The notes below the pieces were generated by a model that saw only the letters and a program-made list of their open reading frames with translations, was not told the origin of the DNA and searched no databases. Below, one piece after another: positions 52,496 to 61,199 of a stretch of DNA of 64,000 nt. Made by a program: the position numbers and the translations under genes. The stretch covers positions 186,001-250,000 of the forward strand of contig CBDDHB010000002.1 in assembly GCA_965228165.1 (NCBI GenBank), given 5' to 3'. The stretch's first letter is position 1; each line of letters begins with the position of its first letter. This stretch comes from Oleispirillum sp965228165. GTDB taxonomy: Bacteria; Pseudomonadota; Alphaproteobacteria; Rhodospirillales; Rhodospirillaceae.

Positions 52496-53776
52496 ATGCT
52501 CGACATCCGCGTCATCCGCGACACCCCCGAAATTCTCGACGCCGCCCTAGCGCGGCGCGGCAAGCCCGCGATGGCCGAGGCGGTGATCGCGCTCGACCGC
52601 GAACGCCGCGCCCTGCAAACCGGTTGGCAGGAGATGCAGGCCCGCCGCAACGAGGCCTCGCGTCAGGTCGGCGCGGTGAGGAAGGCGGGGGGCGACGCCG
52701 CCGCCCTGATCGACGAAGTGGCGGCGCTGAAGCAGCGGATGACCGAGGTCGAGGACGAGGAAAAGCGCAAGGGCGCGGAACTGGAGCTGATGCTTCTGGG
52801 TATTCCCAACATCCCCGCCGACGACGTGCCGGATGGACTGGATGAGGCCGCCAACCTCGAACGCGTCCGCGTCGGCGAGCCCCGGGTCTTCGACTTCGCG
52901 CCGAGGGAGCACGATGCGATCGGCGAGGCCCTGGGCCTGATGTCGTTCGACGACGCGGCGAAGATGTCCGGCGCCCGCTTCGTGGTGCTGAAGGGGGCGA
53001 TGGCGCGGCTGGAACGCGCGCTCGGCCAGATGATGATCGACATGCATACCGTCGAGCACGGCTATGCCGAGGTTTCGCCGCCGATTCTGGTGCGCGACAA
53101 TGCGGTGCGCGGCACCGGCCAGTTGCCGAAGTTCGCCGAGGATCTGTTCCGCACCGAGAACGGCTTCTGGCTGATTCCCACCGCCGAGGTGCCGCTGACC
53201 AATCTGGTGGCGGAAACCATCCCGGAGGAAAAGGACCTGCCGAAGCGCTTCGCCGCGCTGACCGCTTGCTTCCGCTCCGAGGCCGGGGCGGCGGGCAAGG
53301 ACACCCGGGGGATGATCCGCCAGCACCAGTTCTACAAGGTGGAACTGGTGTCGATCGTGCCGCCCGAGGCCTCCGACGACGAACAGATGCGCATGTTGGG
53401 CTGCGCCGAGAACGTGCTGAAGCGCCTGGAGCTGCCCTATCGGGTCGTCGCCCTGTGCGCCGGCGACATGGGGGCGACGGCGCGGCGGACCTTCGATATC
53501 GAGGTCTGGCTGCCCGGACAGAACCGCTACCGCGAAATTTCCAGTTGTTCCACCTGCGGCGACTATCAGGCGCGGCGGATGAACGCCCGCTATCGCGCCG
53601 CCGCCGATGCCAAGGGAACGCGCTTCGTCCACACCTTGAACGGTTCGGGCGTCGCGGTGGGGCGCGCCCTGGTCGCGGTTCTGGAAAACTATCAGCAGGC
53701 GGACGGTTCGGTGGTGATTCCCGATGCGCTCAGGCCCTACATGGGCGGGATTTCGCGGATTACGGGGGCGGTATGA
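52496..53776 (+). CDS. serS: Seryl-tRNA synthetase
   Basis: This 426-aa class II synthetase has an N-terminal antiparallel coiled coil (about residues 30-100) that holds the long arm of tRNA-Ser. Motif 2 is FRSEAGAAGKDTRGMIRQHQ (about 260-279) and motif 3 is NGSGVAVGRALVAVLENYQ (about 381-399). The start ATG at 52496 gives the family N-terminus MLDIRVIRDTPE. Its stop overlaps the surE start (ATGA). Confidence 0.97.
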   Translation: MLDIRVIRDTPEILDAALARRGKPAMAEAVIALDRERRALQTGWQEMQARRNEASRQVGAVRKAGGDAAALIDEVAALKQRMTEVEDEEKRKGAELELMLLGIPNIPADDVPDGLDEAANLERVRVGEPRVFDFAPREHDAIGEALGLMSFDDAAKMSGARFVVLKGAMARLERALGQMMIDMHTVEHGYAEVSPPILVRDNAVRGTGQLPKFAEDLFRTENGFWLIPTAEVPLTNLVAETIPEEKDLPKRFAALTACFRSEAGAAGKDTRGMIRQHQFYKVELVSIVPPEASDDEQMRMLGCAENVLKRLELPYRVVALCAGDMGATARRTFDIEVWLPGQNRYREISSCSTCGDYQARRMNARYRAAADAKGTRFVHTLNGSGVAVGRALVAVLENYQQADGSVVIPDALRPYMGGISRITGAV

Positions 53777-54582
53777 CCGCCGCCCCGATGTTCAGCCTGC
53801 CCAGTTTGAAGGGCGCGCGCGTTCTTCTGACCAACGACGACGGCATCCACGCGCCGGGGCTCAAGGTGCTGGAAAGCATCGTCCTGGCCCTCGGCATGGA
53901 GGCCTGGGTGGTCGCCCCGGAAACCGAGCAAAGCGGCGCGGGCCATTCGCTCACCCTGCACCGGCCCTTGCGCTGGCGACAGGCGGCGGAGCGGCGCTTC
54001 GCGGTGGAGGGCACGCCCACCGACTGTGTTCTGCTGGCGATCAACAAGTTCATGAAGGACGCCAAGCCCGCTCTGCTGATTTCCGGAGTCAACCGCGGCG
54101 CCAACATGGGCGACGACGTCACCTATTCCGGCACCATCGCCGCTGCGATGGAAGGCACCCTGCTGGGGGTGCCGTCGATCGCGTTGAGCCAGGTTCTCAC
54201 CCCGCAGGCCCCGGTGAAGTGGCGCACCGCCGAGGTTCATGCGCCGGATCTGATCCGCCGCCTGTGCGCGCGCGGCTGGCCGGACGAGGTGCTGATCAGC
54301 GTCAACTTCCCCGACGTTCCCGCCGCCGCGGTGACCGGCATCGCTCTGGCGCCGCAGGGACACCACAAGCTGGGCGACCAATTGGTGGAGCGGATCGATC
54401 CGCGCAACCGCCCCTATATCTGGATCGGCATTCTGCATTCGGATACGCAACTGGTGCGGGGCTGCGACATGGAACGCAGCGCCGAGGGCCGGATCACCGT
54501 GACGCCGTTGTCGGTCAACCTGACTCATCGCCCCACCCTTGATCATCTGGCCGGGGTCTTCGATACCGGCGGTCGGTCCTGA
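53773..54582 (+). CDS. surE: 5'/3'-nucleotidase SurE
   Basis: This 269-aa metal-dependent phosphatase for nucleoside monophosphates has metal ligands in VLLTNDDGIHAPGL (Asp-Asp) and a serine in EQSGAGHSLTL, plus LISGVNRGANMGDDVTYSGT. It is coupled to serS upstream and is followed by pcm after a 19-base gap, the widespread serS-surE-pcm order linked to stationary-phase survival. Confidence 0.96.
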   Translation: MTAAPMFSLPSLKGARVLLTNDDGIHAPGLKVLESIVLALGMEAWVVAPETEQSGAGHSLTLHRPLRWRQAAERRFAVEGTPTDCVLLAINKFMKDAKPALLISGVNRGANMGDDVTYSGTIAAAMEGTLLGVPSIALSQVLTPQAPVKWRTAEVHAPDLIRRLCARGWPDEVLISVNFPDVPAAAVTGIALAPQGHHKLGDQLVERIDPRNRPYIWIGILHSDTQLVRGCDMERSAEGRITVTPLSVNLTHRPTLDHLAGVFDTGGRS

Positions 54583-54601
54583 AGCGACGGAGGCGGAGGC
54601 G

Positions 54602-55243
54602 ATGAATCCGGCGCTGCGCATCCGCCTGTTGATGGAACTGCGGCGCTGCGGGGTTTCCGACACGCGGGTTCTGACGGCGATCGAGACGGTGCCGCGCGAC
54701 CTGTTCGTCGCGGACCCCTTCGCCGATCAAGCCTGGGACAACGCCGCCCTGCCGATCGGCTGCGGCCAGACGATCAGCCAGCCGCTGGTGGTGGGACTGA
54801 TGACTCAGGCCCTGGACATCTCGCCGCGCTGCAAGGTGCTGGAGATCGGCACCGGGTCGGGCTATCAGACGGCGGTCCTGGCGCAGCTGTGCCGTCGCGT
54901 CTATACCCTGGAACGGCATCGCCCGTTATTGACCGAGGCGGAGGCGCGGCTGCGCAAGCTGCGCCTGACCAACGTCGTCGCGATGCATGGCGACGGCGCC
55001 AGGGGCTGGGCGGCGCAAGCGCCGTTCGACCGCATCCTGCTGACCGCCTCGGCGGCGGAGTTGCCGCGCGTCCTGTTGGAGCAACTGGCGGTGGGCGGGG
55101 TCCTGGTGGCTCCGGTGGAGATGCCGGACGGCGGCCAGCAAGTGGTGCGGATGCGTCGTTCCGCCGAGGGGATGGCCATGGAAGCCCTGTTTCCGGTGCG
55201 TTTCGTGCCCCTGGTGCCGGGACTTCCCGCCGATGCCCCGTGA
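54602..55243 (+). CDS. pcm: Protein-L-isoaspartate O-methyltransferase
   Basis: This 213-aa enzyme repairs isoaspartyl damage. It has the SAM-binding loop VLEIGTGSGYQTAVLAQL, the substrate region NAALPIGCGQTISQPLVVGL, and PFDRILLTASAAELP. The ATG at 54602 follows GGAGGCGGAGG. It sits between surE and the M23 peptidase gene. Confidence 0.95.
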   Translation: MNPALRIRLLMELRRCGVSDTRVLTAIETVPRDLFVADPFADQAWDNAALPIGCGQTISQPLVVGLMTQALDISPRCKVLEIGTGSGYQTAVLAQLCRRVYTLERHRPLLTEAEARLRKLRLTNVVAMHGDGARGWAAQAPFDRILLTASAAELPRVLLEQLAVGGVLVAPVEMPDGGQQVVRMRRSAEGMAMEALFPVRFVPLVPGLPADAP

Positions 55244-55295
55244 GCGTGGCGGCGCGGCGTTGTCGGCGGCGCGACGGGTCCGTATAGTGGCGCTC

Positions 55296-56234
55296 ATGAG
55301 GAAACTGGTTCATCTTGCGGCGGTTGCCGGATGCCTCGCCCTGATCTCGGCGTGTTCCGGGCCGCGCCTGTATTCGATCTTCGATGGCGTATCCGGCGGT
55401 TCCGGTAGCCGTTCGGCGACGCGCGCCGGTCCCGGCCAGTACGTGGTCCGGCGCGGCGACACGGTGTATCGCATCGCCACCGTCAACGGCGTGCCGATGC
55501 GCCTGTTGATCCAGGCCAACGGCTTGAAGCCGCCCTATGCCTTGCAGGTCGGCCAGGTGCTGCGTCTGCCGGACCGACCGACCCACACGGTGAAGCGGGG
55601 CGAGACGGTCTATCGCATCGCCCAGACCCGCGGCGCGGACATGAGCGCCCTGGTCCGGATCAACGATCTGGCGCCGCCTTACACCATCCACATCGGTCAG
55701 GTGCTGTTGTTGCCGGGAAGCACCGGCAATCCGCCATCCTCTCCCGCTCCGGCGGTCGCCGCCGCGCCGCCGTCCGCCGCTCCGGCGGCGGGCGAATCCG
55801 CTCCCGCCGCCGCGCCGCCACCCCAGGCGACGGCGATTCCGCAACCGCCGCCGCGCCAGGGCCGGGGGCTCGACTGGCCGGTGCGGGGGCGGGTGGTCGT
55901 TCCCTACGGCTCGGTGGCCAAGGGGATGTGCAACGACGGCATCAATATTTCGGCGAAGCTCGGCACCTCGGTGCGCGCCGCCGAATCCGGGGTCGTCGCC
56001 TATGCCGGGAACGAACTCAAGGGGTTCGGCAACATGCTGCTGGTCAAGCACGAGGGCGGGTTGATCACCACCTATGCCCATGCCGACGAGATCAAGGTCA
56101 GCCGTGGCGCGGTGGTCAAGCGCGGCCAGATCATCGCCTCGGTCGGGCAAAGCGGCGGCGTCGCGTCGCCGCAACTCCACTTCGAGGTGCGCGAAGGCTC
56201 GAAAGCCGTCGATCCGATGAAGTACCTGGACTGA
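55296..56234 (+). CDS. LysM-M23 peptidase-like lipoprotein (NlpD/EnvC type)
   Basis: This 312-aa protein has a lipoprotein signal with lipobox LISAC (Cys20), two LysM modules (YVVRRGDTVYRIATVNGVP; HTVKRGETVYRIAQTRGAD), a Pro/Ala linker and a C-terminal LytM/M23 domain (about residues 205-310). The M23 domain shows NDGINISAKLGTSVRAAESG in place of the canonical HxGxD (His missing) but keeps HFEVR near the end. It therefore resembles degenerate NlpD proteins that activate amidases during division instead of cutting peptidoglycan. Confidence 0.91.
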   Translation: MRKLVHLAAVAGCLALISACSGPRLYSIFDGVSGGSGSRSATRAGPGQYVVRRGDTVYRIATVNGVPMRLLIQANGLKPPYALQVGQVLRLPDRPTHTVKRGETVYRIAQTRGADMSALVRINDLAPPYTIHIGQVLLLPGSTGNPPSSPAPAVAAAPPSAAPAAGESAPAAAPPPQATAIPQPPPRQGRGLDWPVRGRVVVPYGSVAKGMCNDGINISAKLGTSVRAAESGVVAYAGNELKGFGNMLLVKHEGGLITTYAHADEIKVSRGAVVKRGQIIASVGQSGGVASPQLHFEVREGSKAVDPMKYLD

Positions 56235-56252
56235 GGCAAAGCCAAAAACGTT

Positions 56253-56407
56253 GCGAGGGGTCTTGGCCCCCTCGCGCACCCCATTCGTAAGGTTTTTGCG
56301 CGAAGCGCGATCAAACCTTCATGCGGCGCGACGGTCGATGGCCGCAAAAATAAGTATCGGGGTTCGGGGCCCAAGGCCCCGACGGGGTCCAGGGGCAACG
56401 CCCCTGG
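56253..56407. repeat. Cluster of palindromes, REP-like intergenic element
   Basis: Four hairpin-forming units fill the gap: GCGAGGGG-N6-CCCCTCGC (56253-56274); an AAGGTTT...AAACCTT dyad (about 56290-56320); CGGGGCC-CAA-GGCCCCG (56365-56381); and CCAGGGGC-AAC-GCCCCTGG (56389-56407, followed by TTTTTC). Similar GC-rich palindromes are scattered in genomes of the Rhodospirillaceae. The last one may terminate transcription from the M23 gene. Confidence 0.65.
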
Positions 56408-56417
56408 CCTGGTTTTT

Positions 56418-57284
56418 CTATTCGAACTTCGGCGTCACGCCCAGCCGGCCGCAGAGGTCGAGGAAGAATTGCCAGGCGACGCGTCCGGAGCGTCCGCCGC
56501 GGGTCATCGACCATTCCAGGGCCTTCGCCCGCACCTCGTCCTCGGGCAGGCCGATCCCGGCGGCGGCGCAGTAGCCCCGGATGATCTCGAAATAGGTGTC
56601 CTGGTCCATGTTGTGGAAGCCGATCCACATGCCGAAGCGATCCGACAGCGACACCTTTTCCTCCACCGCCTCGCCCTGATGGATCGAGTTCGCCCGCTCG
56701 TTGTCGATCATCTGGCGGCTCATCAGGTGGCGGCGATTCGAGGTGGCGTAGAACAGCACCGAATCCGGGCGTCCCTCCAGTCCGCCGTCGAGGATCGACT
56801 TCAACGACTTGTAGCTTTCGTCCTGGTTCTCGAAGGAGAGGTCGTCGCAGAACAGCAGGAAGCGGCGATCGCTGGTCTTCAGGTGACGCATCAGGCGGGG
56901 CAGGGTGGGAATGTCCTCGCGCATCACCTCGATCATGGCGACGGCGGCGCCGGTGATCGCGTTGGCCTCGGCATGCACCGCCTTGACCAGCGAGGATTTT
57001 CCGGTGCCGCGCGCGCCCCACAGCAGCGCGTTGTTGGCGGGCAGTCCCCGGGCGAAACGGACGGTGTTGTCGAGCAGGGTTTCCTTCTGCGGTGCGACTC
57101 CCTTCAGCAGGGCGAGCGGCAGGCGGTTGACCCGGGCGACCAGCAGCAGCGCGTCGGGATCGGTGCGCCAGACGAAGGCGTCGGCGTTGCCGGGGATGCG
57201 CACCGGCTCCGGACTGGGGTTTTTGCGTTCCAGGGCGGCGGCGATGCGTTCCAGGAGGTTCAGGGCTTGCGCGAATTCGTTCAT
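56418..57284 (-). CDS. AAA ATPase of the DUF815 family
   Basis: This 288-aa cytoplasmic protein has Walker A LLWGARGTGKSSLVKAV (about residues 86-102) and Walker B FLLFCDDLSFE, then ATSNRRHLM (sensor 1) and DRFGMWIGFHNMD. DUF815 proteins are P-loop ATPases common in alphaproteobacteria, always near yajC/secDF or pcm as here; their function is not known. The ATG at 57284 follows CGGAGGTAAG. It is divergent from yajC. Confidence 0.9.
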   Translation of the reverse strand: MNEFAQALNLLERIAAALERKNPSPEPVRIPGNADAFVWRTDPDALLLVARVNRLPLALLKGVAPQKETLLDNTVRFARGLPANNALLWGARGTGKSSLVKAVHAEANAITGAAVAMIEVMREDIPTLPRLMRHLKTSDRRFLLFCDDLSFENQDESYKSLKSILDGGLEGRPDSVLFYATSNRRHLMSRQMIDNERANSIHQGEAVEEKVSLSDRFGMWIGFHNMDQDTYFEIIRGYCAAAGIGLPEDEVRAKALEWSMTRGGRSGRVAWQFFLDLCGRLGVTPKFE

Positions 57285-57446
57285 CGACTTACCTCCGCAG
57301 GCGGGGAGAGGGGGAGCCCCCGCCGTTCCGGATCCGAAGACAATCACAAATCCGACATGTGTTAAACGTTGAATCTCCGCCCCTGATGGTTATAGTCCGT
57401 CGAATCGCCCGCGTTCCGGGCCTGCCGATTGAGGAGCCTTCGATCC

Positions 57447-57854
57447 ATGCTGATTTCGCCCGCCTTCGCCCAGACCGCCGGAGGTCAGTCCTTCGGCCTC
57501 GAACAGATGCTGCCGCTGGTCCTGGTCTTCGCGGTGTTCTACTTCCTGCTGATCCGCCCGCAGCAGAAGCGCGCCAAGGAGCATAAGGCGTTGCTCGCCG
57601 GCATCAAGCGTGGCGACCGCGTCGTCAGCGGCGGCGGCATCATCGGTACGGTGACCAAGGCCACCGACGACGAACTGACCATCGAAGTCGCCGAAAACGT
57701 CCGCCTGCGCGTCACCCGCGACAGCGTGCTCGGTCTCTACAAGGAACGGGCCGCCGCGCCGGAAGCCGCCGAGAAGCCGGAGGGCGAGGCGACCGCCGAG
57801 GCGGACAAGCCCGCCGCCGGTTCGAAGCTGCGCCGTCTCTTGGGCGGCAAGTAA
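57447..57854 (+). CDS. yajC: Preprotein translocase subunit YajC
   Basis: This 135-aa protein has a short periplasmic start, one membrane helix (MLPLVLVFAVFYFLLIRPQQ), and a cytoplasmic SH3-like part (GIKRGDRVVSGGGIIGTVTK). It is the small partner of SecDF at the translocon. GAGGAG precedes the ATG. It is followed by secD after 56 bases. Confidence 0.95.
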   Translation: MLISPAFAQTAGGQSFGLEQMLPLVLVFAVFYFLLIRPQQKRAKEHKALLAGIKRGDRVVSGGGIIGTVTKATDDELTIEVAENVRLRVTRDSVLGLYKERAAAPEAAEKPEGEATAEADKPAAGSKLRRLLGGK

Positions 57855-57910
57855 GTCCGTGATCCGCCGCCTTCGGGCGGCGGTATCGAAGCCCGTTCGA
57901 AGGTCGTCCG

Positions 57911-59482
57911 ATGCTGTATTTTCAGAAGTGGAAGATCGCCGTCGTCGCCGTGCTGCTGGCGGCGGGGGCGATGTTCGCCGCACCCAACCTGCTTAGCCCG
58001 CAGCAGCGGGAGTCCCTGCCGGGGTGGTTGCAGCCGCTCAGCCTGGGGCTCGATCTTCAGGGCGGGTCGCACCTGCTTCTCGAACTCAACACGTCGGAAC
58101 TGATCAAGGACAAGCTGGACGGCGTCCTCGACGTCGCGCGCGGCGCCCTGCGCACCGAAAAGATGCGCTATACCGGCTTGGCGGTGCAGCACGACGCGGT
58201 GGTCGCGACCATCCTGGGGGAAGAGGCGGATCGGGCGCGGGCGCGTTCCGCTCTGCGCTCCACCGTTCCCAACGCCGACGTCGAGATCGACGCCGAGGGT
58301 CGCCTGAAGATCTCCTACGGAGAGAAGGCGCGCCGCGAAATGATGGAGGGCGCCCTCTCCACCACGCTCGAGATCGTGCGTAAGCGCATCGACGAACTGG
58401 GAACCCGCGAGCCCTCGATCCAGCGCCAGGGGACCAACCGCATCGTGGTGCAGTTGCCCGGCGTCTCCGACCCCAAGCGTGCCCGCGAGGTGATCGGCAA
58501 GACGGCGCGCATGACCTTCCACCTGCTCGACGCCGAGACCGCCGTCGAGGACGCGATGAAGGGTCGGGTGCCGCCCGGTTCGGTGCTGCTGGAAGGGCTG
58601 GATACCGGTCCGCAGGGGCAGAAGCGCTATTACGTGGTGCGCAAGAAGGTCGAGGTCACCGGCGAGCATCTGGTCGATGCCCAGCCGACCTTTGACCAGG
58701 GCGCGCCGGTGGTGTCCTTCCGTTTCGATGCCCTGGGCGGACGCCTGTTCGGAAAGGTGACGCAGGACAACGTCGGCCGCAACCTTGCCATCGTTCTCGA
58801 CAACAAGGTGGTCAGCGCGCCCAACATCCGCAGTCCGATCCTTCAGGGCAACGGCGTGATCACCGGCGGCTTCACCGTGCAGGGGGCGAACGATCTGGCG
58901 CTGGTGTTGCGCTCCGGCGCGTTGCCGACCTCCATCACCTTCCTCGAGGAACGCTCCGTCGGCCCCAGCCTGGGCGCGGATTCGATTTCCGCCGGGATGA
59001 TCGCCAGCGGCGTCGGCCTCGCCCTGGTCGCCGTCTTCATGCTGGTCGCCTATGGCCTGTTCGGCCTGTTCGCCGATATCGCGCTTGTCCTCAACATGAT
59101 GGTTCTGGTCGGCGGCCTGTCGGCGATCGGCGCCACCCTGACCCTGCCCGGCATCGCCGGAGTGGTGCTGACCATGGGCATGGCGGTGGACGCCAACGTT
59201 CTGATCTTCGAGCGCATGCGCGAGGAGGCGGCGGGGGGGCGGTCGGTCTTGAGTTCGATCGAGGCCGGATTCGGTCGCGCCTTCGCCACCATTCTGGACG
59301 CCAACGTCACCACGCTTGCCGCGGCGGCGCTGCTTTATCAGTTCGGTTCCGGTCCGGTTCGCGGCTTTGCCGTAACCCTGGGGCTGGGCATCCTGACCTC
59401 GATGTTCTCGGCGGTGCTGGTGACGCGCCTGATGGTGGCGCTGTGGGCGCGCCGGACCCGCCCGTCGGTTCTGCCGATCTGA
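57911..59482 (+). CDS. secD: Protein translocase subunit SecD
   Basis: This 523-aa RND-type membrane protein has an N-terminal helix, a large periplasmic head (P1; LGLDLQGGSHLLLEL is the conserved opening) and five more helices with the proton-path motif GMAVDANVLIFERMREE. It uses the proton gradient to help proteins leave SecYEG. A seven-G run (59233-59239) is in frame in EEAAGGRS. Confidence 0.96.
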   Translation: MLYFQKWKIAVVAVLLAAGAMFAAPNLLSPQQRESLPGWLQPLSLGLDLQGGSHLLLELNTSELIKDKLDGVLDVARGALRTEKMRYTGLAVQHDAVVATILGEEADRARARSALRSTVPNADVEIDAEGRLKISYGEKARREMMEGALSTTLEIVRKRIDELGTREPSIQRQGTNRIVVQLPGVSDPKRAREVIGKTARMTFHLLDAETAVEDAMKGRVPPGSVLLEGLDTGPQGQKRYYVVRKKVEVTGEHLVDAQPTFDQGAPVVSFRFDALGGRLFGKVTQDNVGRNLAIVLDNKVVSAPNIRSPILQGNGVITGGFTVQGANDLALVLRSGALPTSITFLEERSVGPSLGADSISAGMIASGVGLALVAVFMLVAYGLFGLFADIALVLNMMVLVGGLSAIGATLTLPGIAGVVLTMGMAVDANVLIFERMREEAAGGRSVLSSIEAGFGRAFATILDANVTTLAAAALLYQFGSGPVRGFAVTLGLGILTSMFSAVLVTRLMVALWARRTRPSVLPI

Positions 59483-59500
59483 TCCGGCAAGGAGTTTTCC

Positions 59501-60442
59501 ATGTTTCGCGGCATCAAGTTCCTTCCCTCCGATTTGCACCTCGACTACGTCGGCAAGCGCTTCATCGCGCTCGGCCTGTCGATCTTCATGCTGATCGGAT
59601 CGGCGGCTCTGGTCGGGGTCAAGGGGCTGAACTTCGGCATCGACTTCACGGGCGGCATCCAGATGGAGGTTCGCGGCCCGCAGGCGGTCGATATCGGCGA
59701 TCTGCGGAGCCGTCTGAACGGCCTTGGCATCGGCGACATCGAATTGCAGGGAATCGGCGATACCGGGCGCGAGGTGATGATCCGCATTCCCGCCTTCGAC
59801 AGCGAAGTCGCCCAGAACGCCGCCCTGAAACAGGTGCGCGAGGCCCTGGGGCCGGGGTTCGAGGATCGTCGTACCGAGGTGGTTGGCCCCAAGGTCGGCG
59901 AGGAGTTGATCCGCGACGGCATTCTCGCCACCCTTTTGGCGATGGTGGCGATCGCCGGATACATCTGGCTGCGTTTCGAATGGCATTTCGGCGTCGGCGG
60001 CCTGATCGCCCTGACCCACGACGTGCTGCTGACCGTCGGGTTCTATTCCCTGCTGGGGTTGGAATTCTCCCTGACCTCGGTGGCGGCGGTGCTGACGGTG
60101 GCGGGCTATTCGATCAACGACACCGTCGTCATCTATGACCGCGTGCGCGAAAATCTGCGCAAGTTCAAGAAGATGCCGATTATCGACCTGCTCAATTTAA
60201 GCGTCAACGAGACGATGTCGCGGACCATCCTGACCGGCGGCACGACGATTATCTCGGTGGTGGCGATCGCGCTGTTCGGCGGCGACGTTTTGCGCGGGTT
60301 CGCCCTTGCGATGATCTGGGGGGTCCTGATCGGCACCTTCTCGTCGGTGTATATCGCCCTGCCGATCCTGATCTACTTCAACCTGCGCAACACCGACGTG
60401 CTGTCGGGGCTGGAGGCCGAGGCCGGAGACGCCCGTCCCTGA
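59501..60442 (+). CDS. secF: Protein translocase subunit SecF
   Basis: This 313-aa protein has six membrane helices. GLNFGIDFTGGIQMEV marks the periplasmic loop, and SINDTVVIYDRVRENLRKF carries the proton-path Asp/Arg of SecF. It forms SecDF with the preceding gene; the ATG lies 18 bases after the secD stop behind AAGGAG. A strong terminator follows. Confidence 0.96.
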   Translation: MFRGIKFLPSDLHLDYVGKRFIALGLSIFMLIGSAALVGVKGLNFGIDFTGGIQMEVRGPQAVDIGDLRSRLNGLGIGDIELQGIGDTGREVMIRIPAFDSEVAQNAALKQVREALGPGFEDRRTEVVGPKVGEELIRDGILATLLAMVAIAGYIWLRFEWHFGVGGLIALTHDVLLTVGFYSLLGLEFSLTSVAAVLTVAGYSINDTVVIYDRVRENLRKFKKMPIIDLLNLSVNETMSRTILTGGTTIISVVAIALFGGDVLRGFALAMIWGVLIGTFSSVYIALPILIYFNLRNTDVLSGLEAEAGDARP

Positions 60443-60464
60443 CCGCGGGCGTCTTTCCGGGATG

Positions 60465-60496
60465 AAAAAAACGGCGGGGATGTCCCCGCCGTTTTT
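60465..60496. terminator. Bidirectional terminator, secF / sodB
   Basis: The stem AAAAACGGCGGGGA / TCCCCGCCGTTTTT with a TG loop lies between convergent genes, with A and T runs on both sides. Confidence 0.9.
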
Positions 60497-60512
60497 CGTG
60501 TCCGGAGCCTGC

Positions 60513-61106
60513 CTACTTCAGGTTCTCGGCGATGAACGACCAGTTGATCAGACGGTCGAGAACCGTCTGCACGAAATCCGGACGGCGGTTCTGATAGTCG
60601 AGGTAATAGGCGTGTTCCCAGACGTCGACGGTGAACAGCGCCTTTTGTCCGTGCGCCAGGGGCAGGTCGGCGTTGCCGGTTTTGGTGATCTTGAGTTCGC
60701 CCTTGTCCAGCACCAGCCACGCCCAGCCGCTGCCGAACTGCGACACCGCCGCCGCCTTGAACTGCTCCTTGAAGGCGTCAAGGGAGCCGAAGGCGGCGTC
60801 GATGCGTTCGGCCAGGGCGGCGGGCGGAGCGCCGCCGCCGGTGGGGCTCATGCTGTTCCAGAAGAAGGTGTGATTCCAGGTTTGGGCGGCGTTGTTGAAG
60901 ATGCCGACCTTGTCGGGATTCCCGGCGGCGTTCTCGATGATGTCGACCAGCGGTTTCGACGCAAGAGGCCCACCCTCGATCAGCTTGTTGAGGTTGGCGA
61001 CATAGGCGGCGTGATGCTTGCCGTGGTGGAAGCTCAAGGTATTGGCCGAAATGTAGGGCTCGAGAGCCGCCGATTCATAGGGAAGCGCGGGAAGTTCGAA
61101 GGCCAT
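60513..61106 (-). CDS. sodB: Iron/manganese superoxide dismutase
   Basis: This 197-aa cytoplasmic enzyme converts superoxide to oxygen and peroxide. Metal ligands are His27 (SFHHGKHHAAYV), His in TWNHTFFWNSM, and Asp and His in DVWEHAYYLDYQN. Gly-Gly in SPTGGGAPP and AAVSQFGSGWAWLV fit the iron type, as does the neighbouring NNAAQTWNHTFFW. The ATG at 61106 follows AAGGAGAC. Confidence 0.95.
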   Translation of the reverse strand: MAFELPALPYESAALEPYISANTLSFHHGKHHAAYVANLNKLIEGGPLASKPLVDIIENAAGNPDKVGIFNNAAQTWNHTFFWNSMSPTGGGAPPAALAERIDAAFGSLDAFKEQFKAAAVSQFGSGWAWLVLDKGELKITKTGNADLPLAHGQKALFTVDVWEHAYYLDYQNRRPDFVQTVLDRLINWSFIAENLK

Positions 61107-61199
61107 GGGTGTCTCCTTGTCGGCTGACTGTATCCTATAGCGTAAGTTAGGGAGAAACCCCGCGAAGTTAAGCCCTTGACAGGATTATTTGCCGAAGCG

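Noticed and set aside
57285..57446. A riboswitch or leader in the yajC-DUF815 gap
   Set aside because: No recognisable riboswitch core or terminator/antiterminator pair could be drawn; it looks like an ordinary divergent promoter gap.
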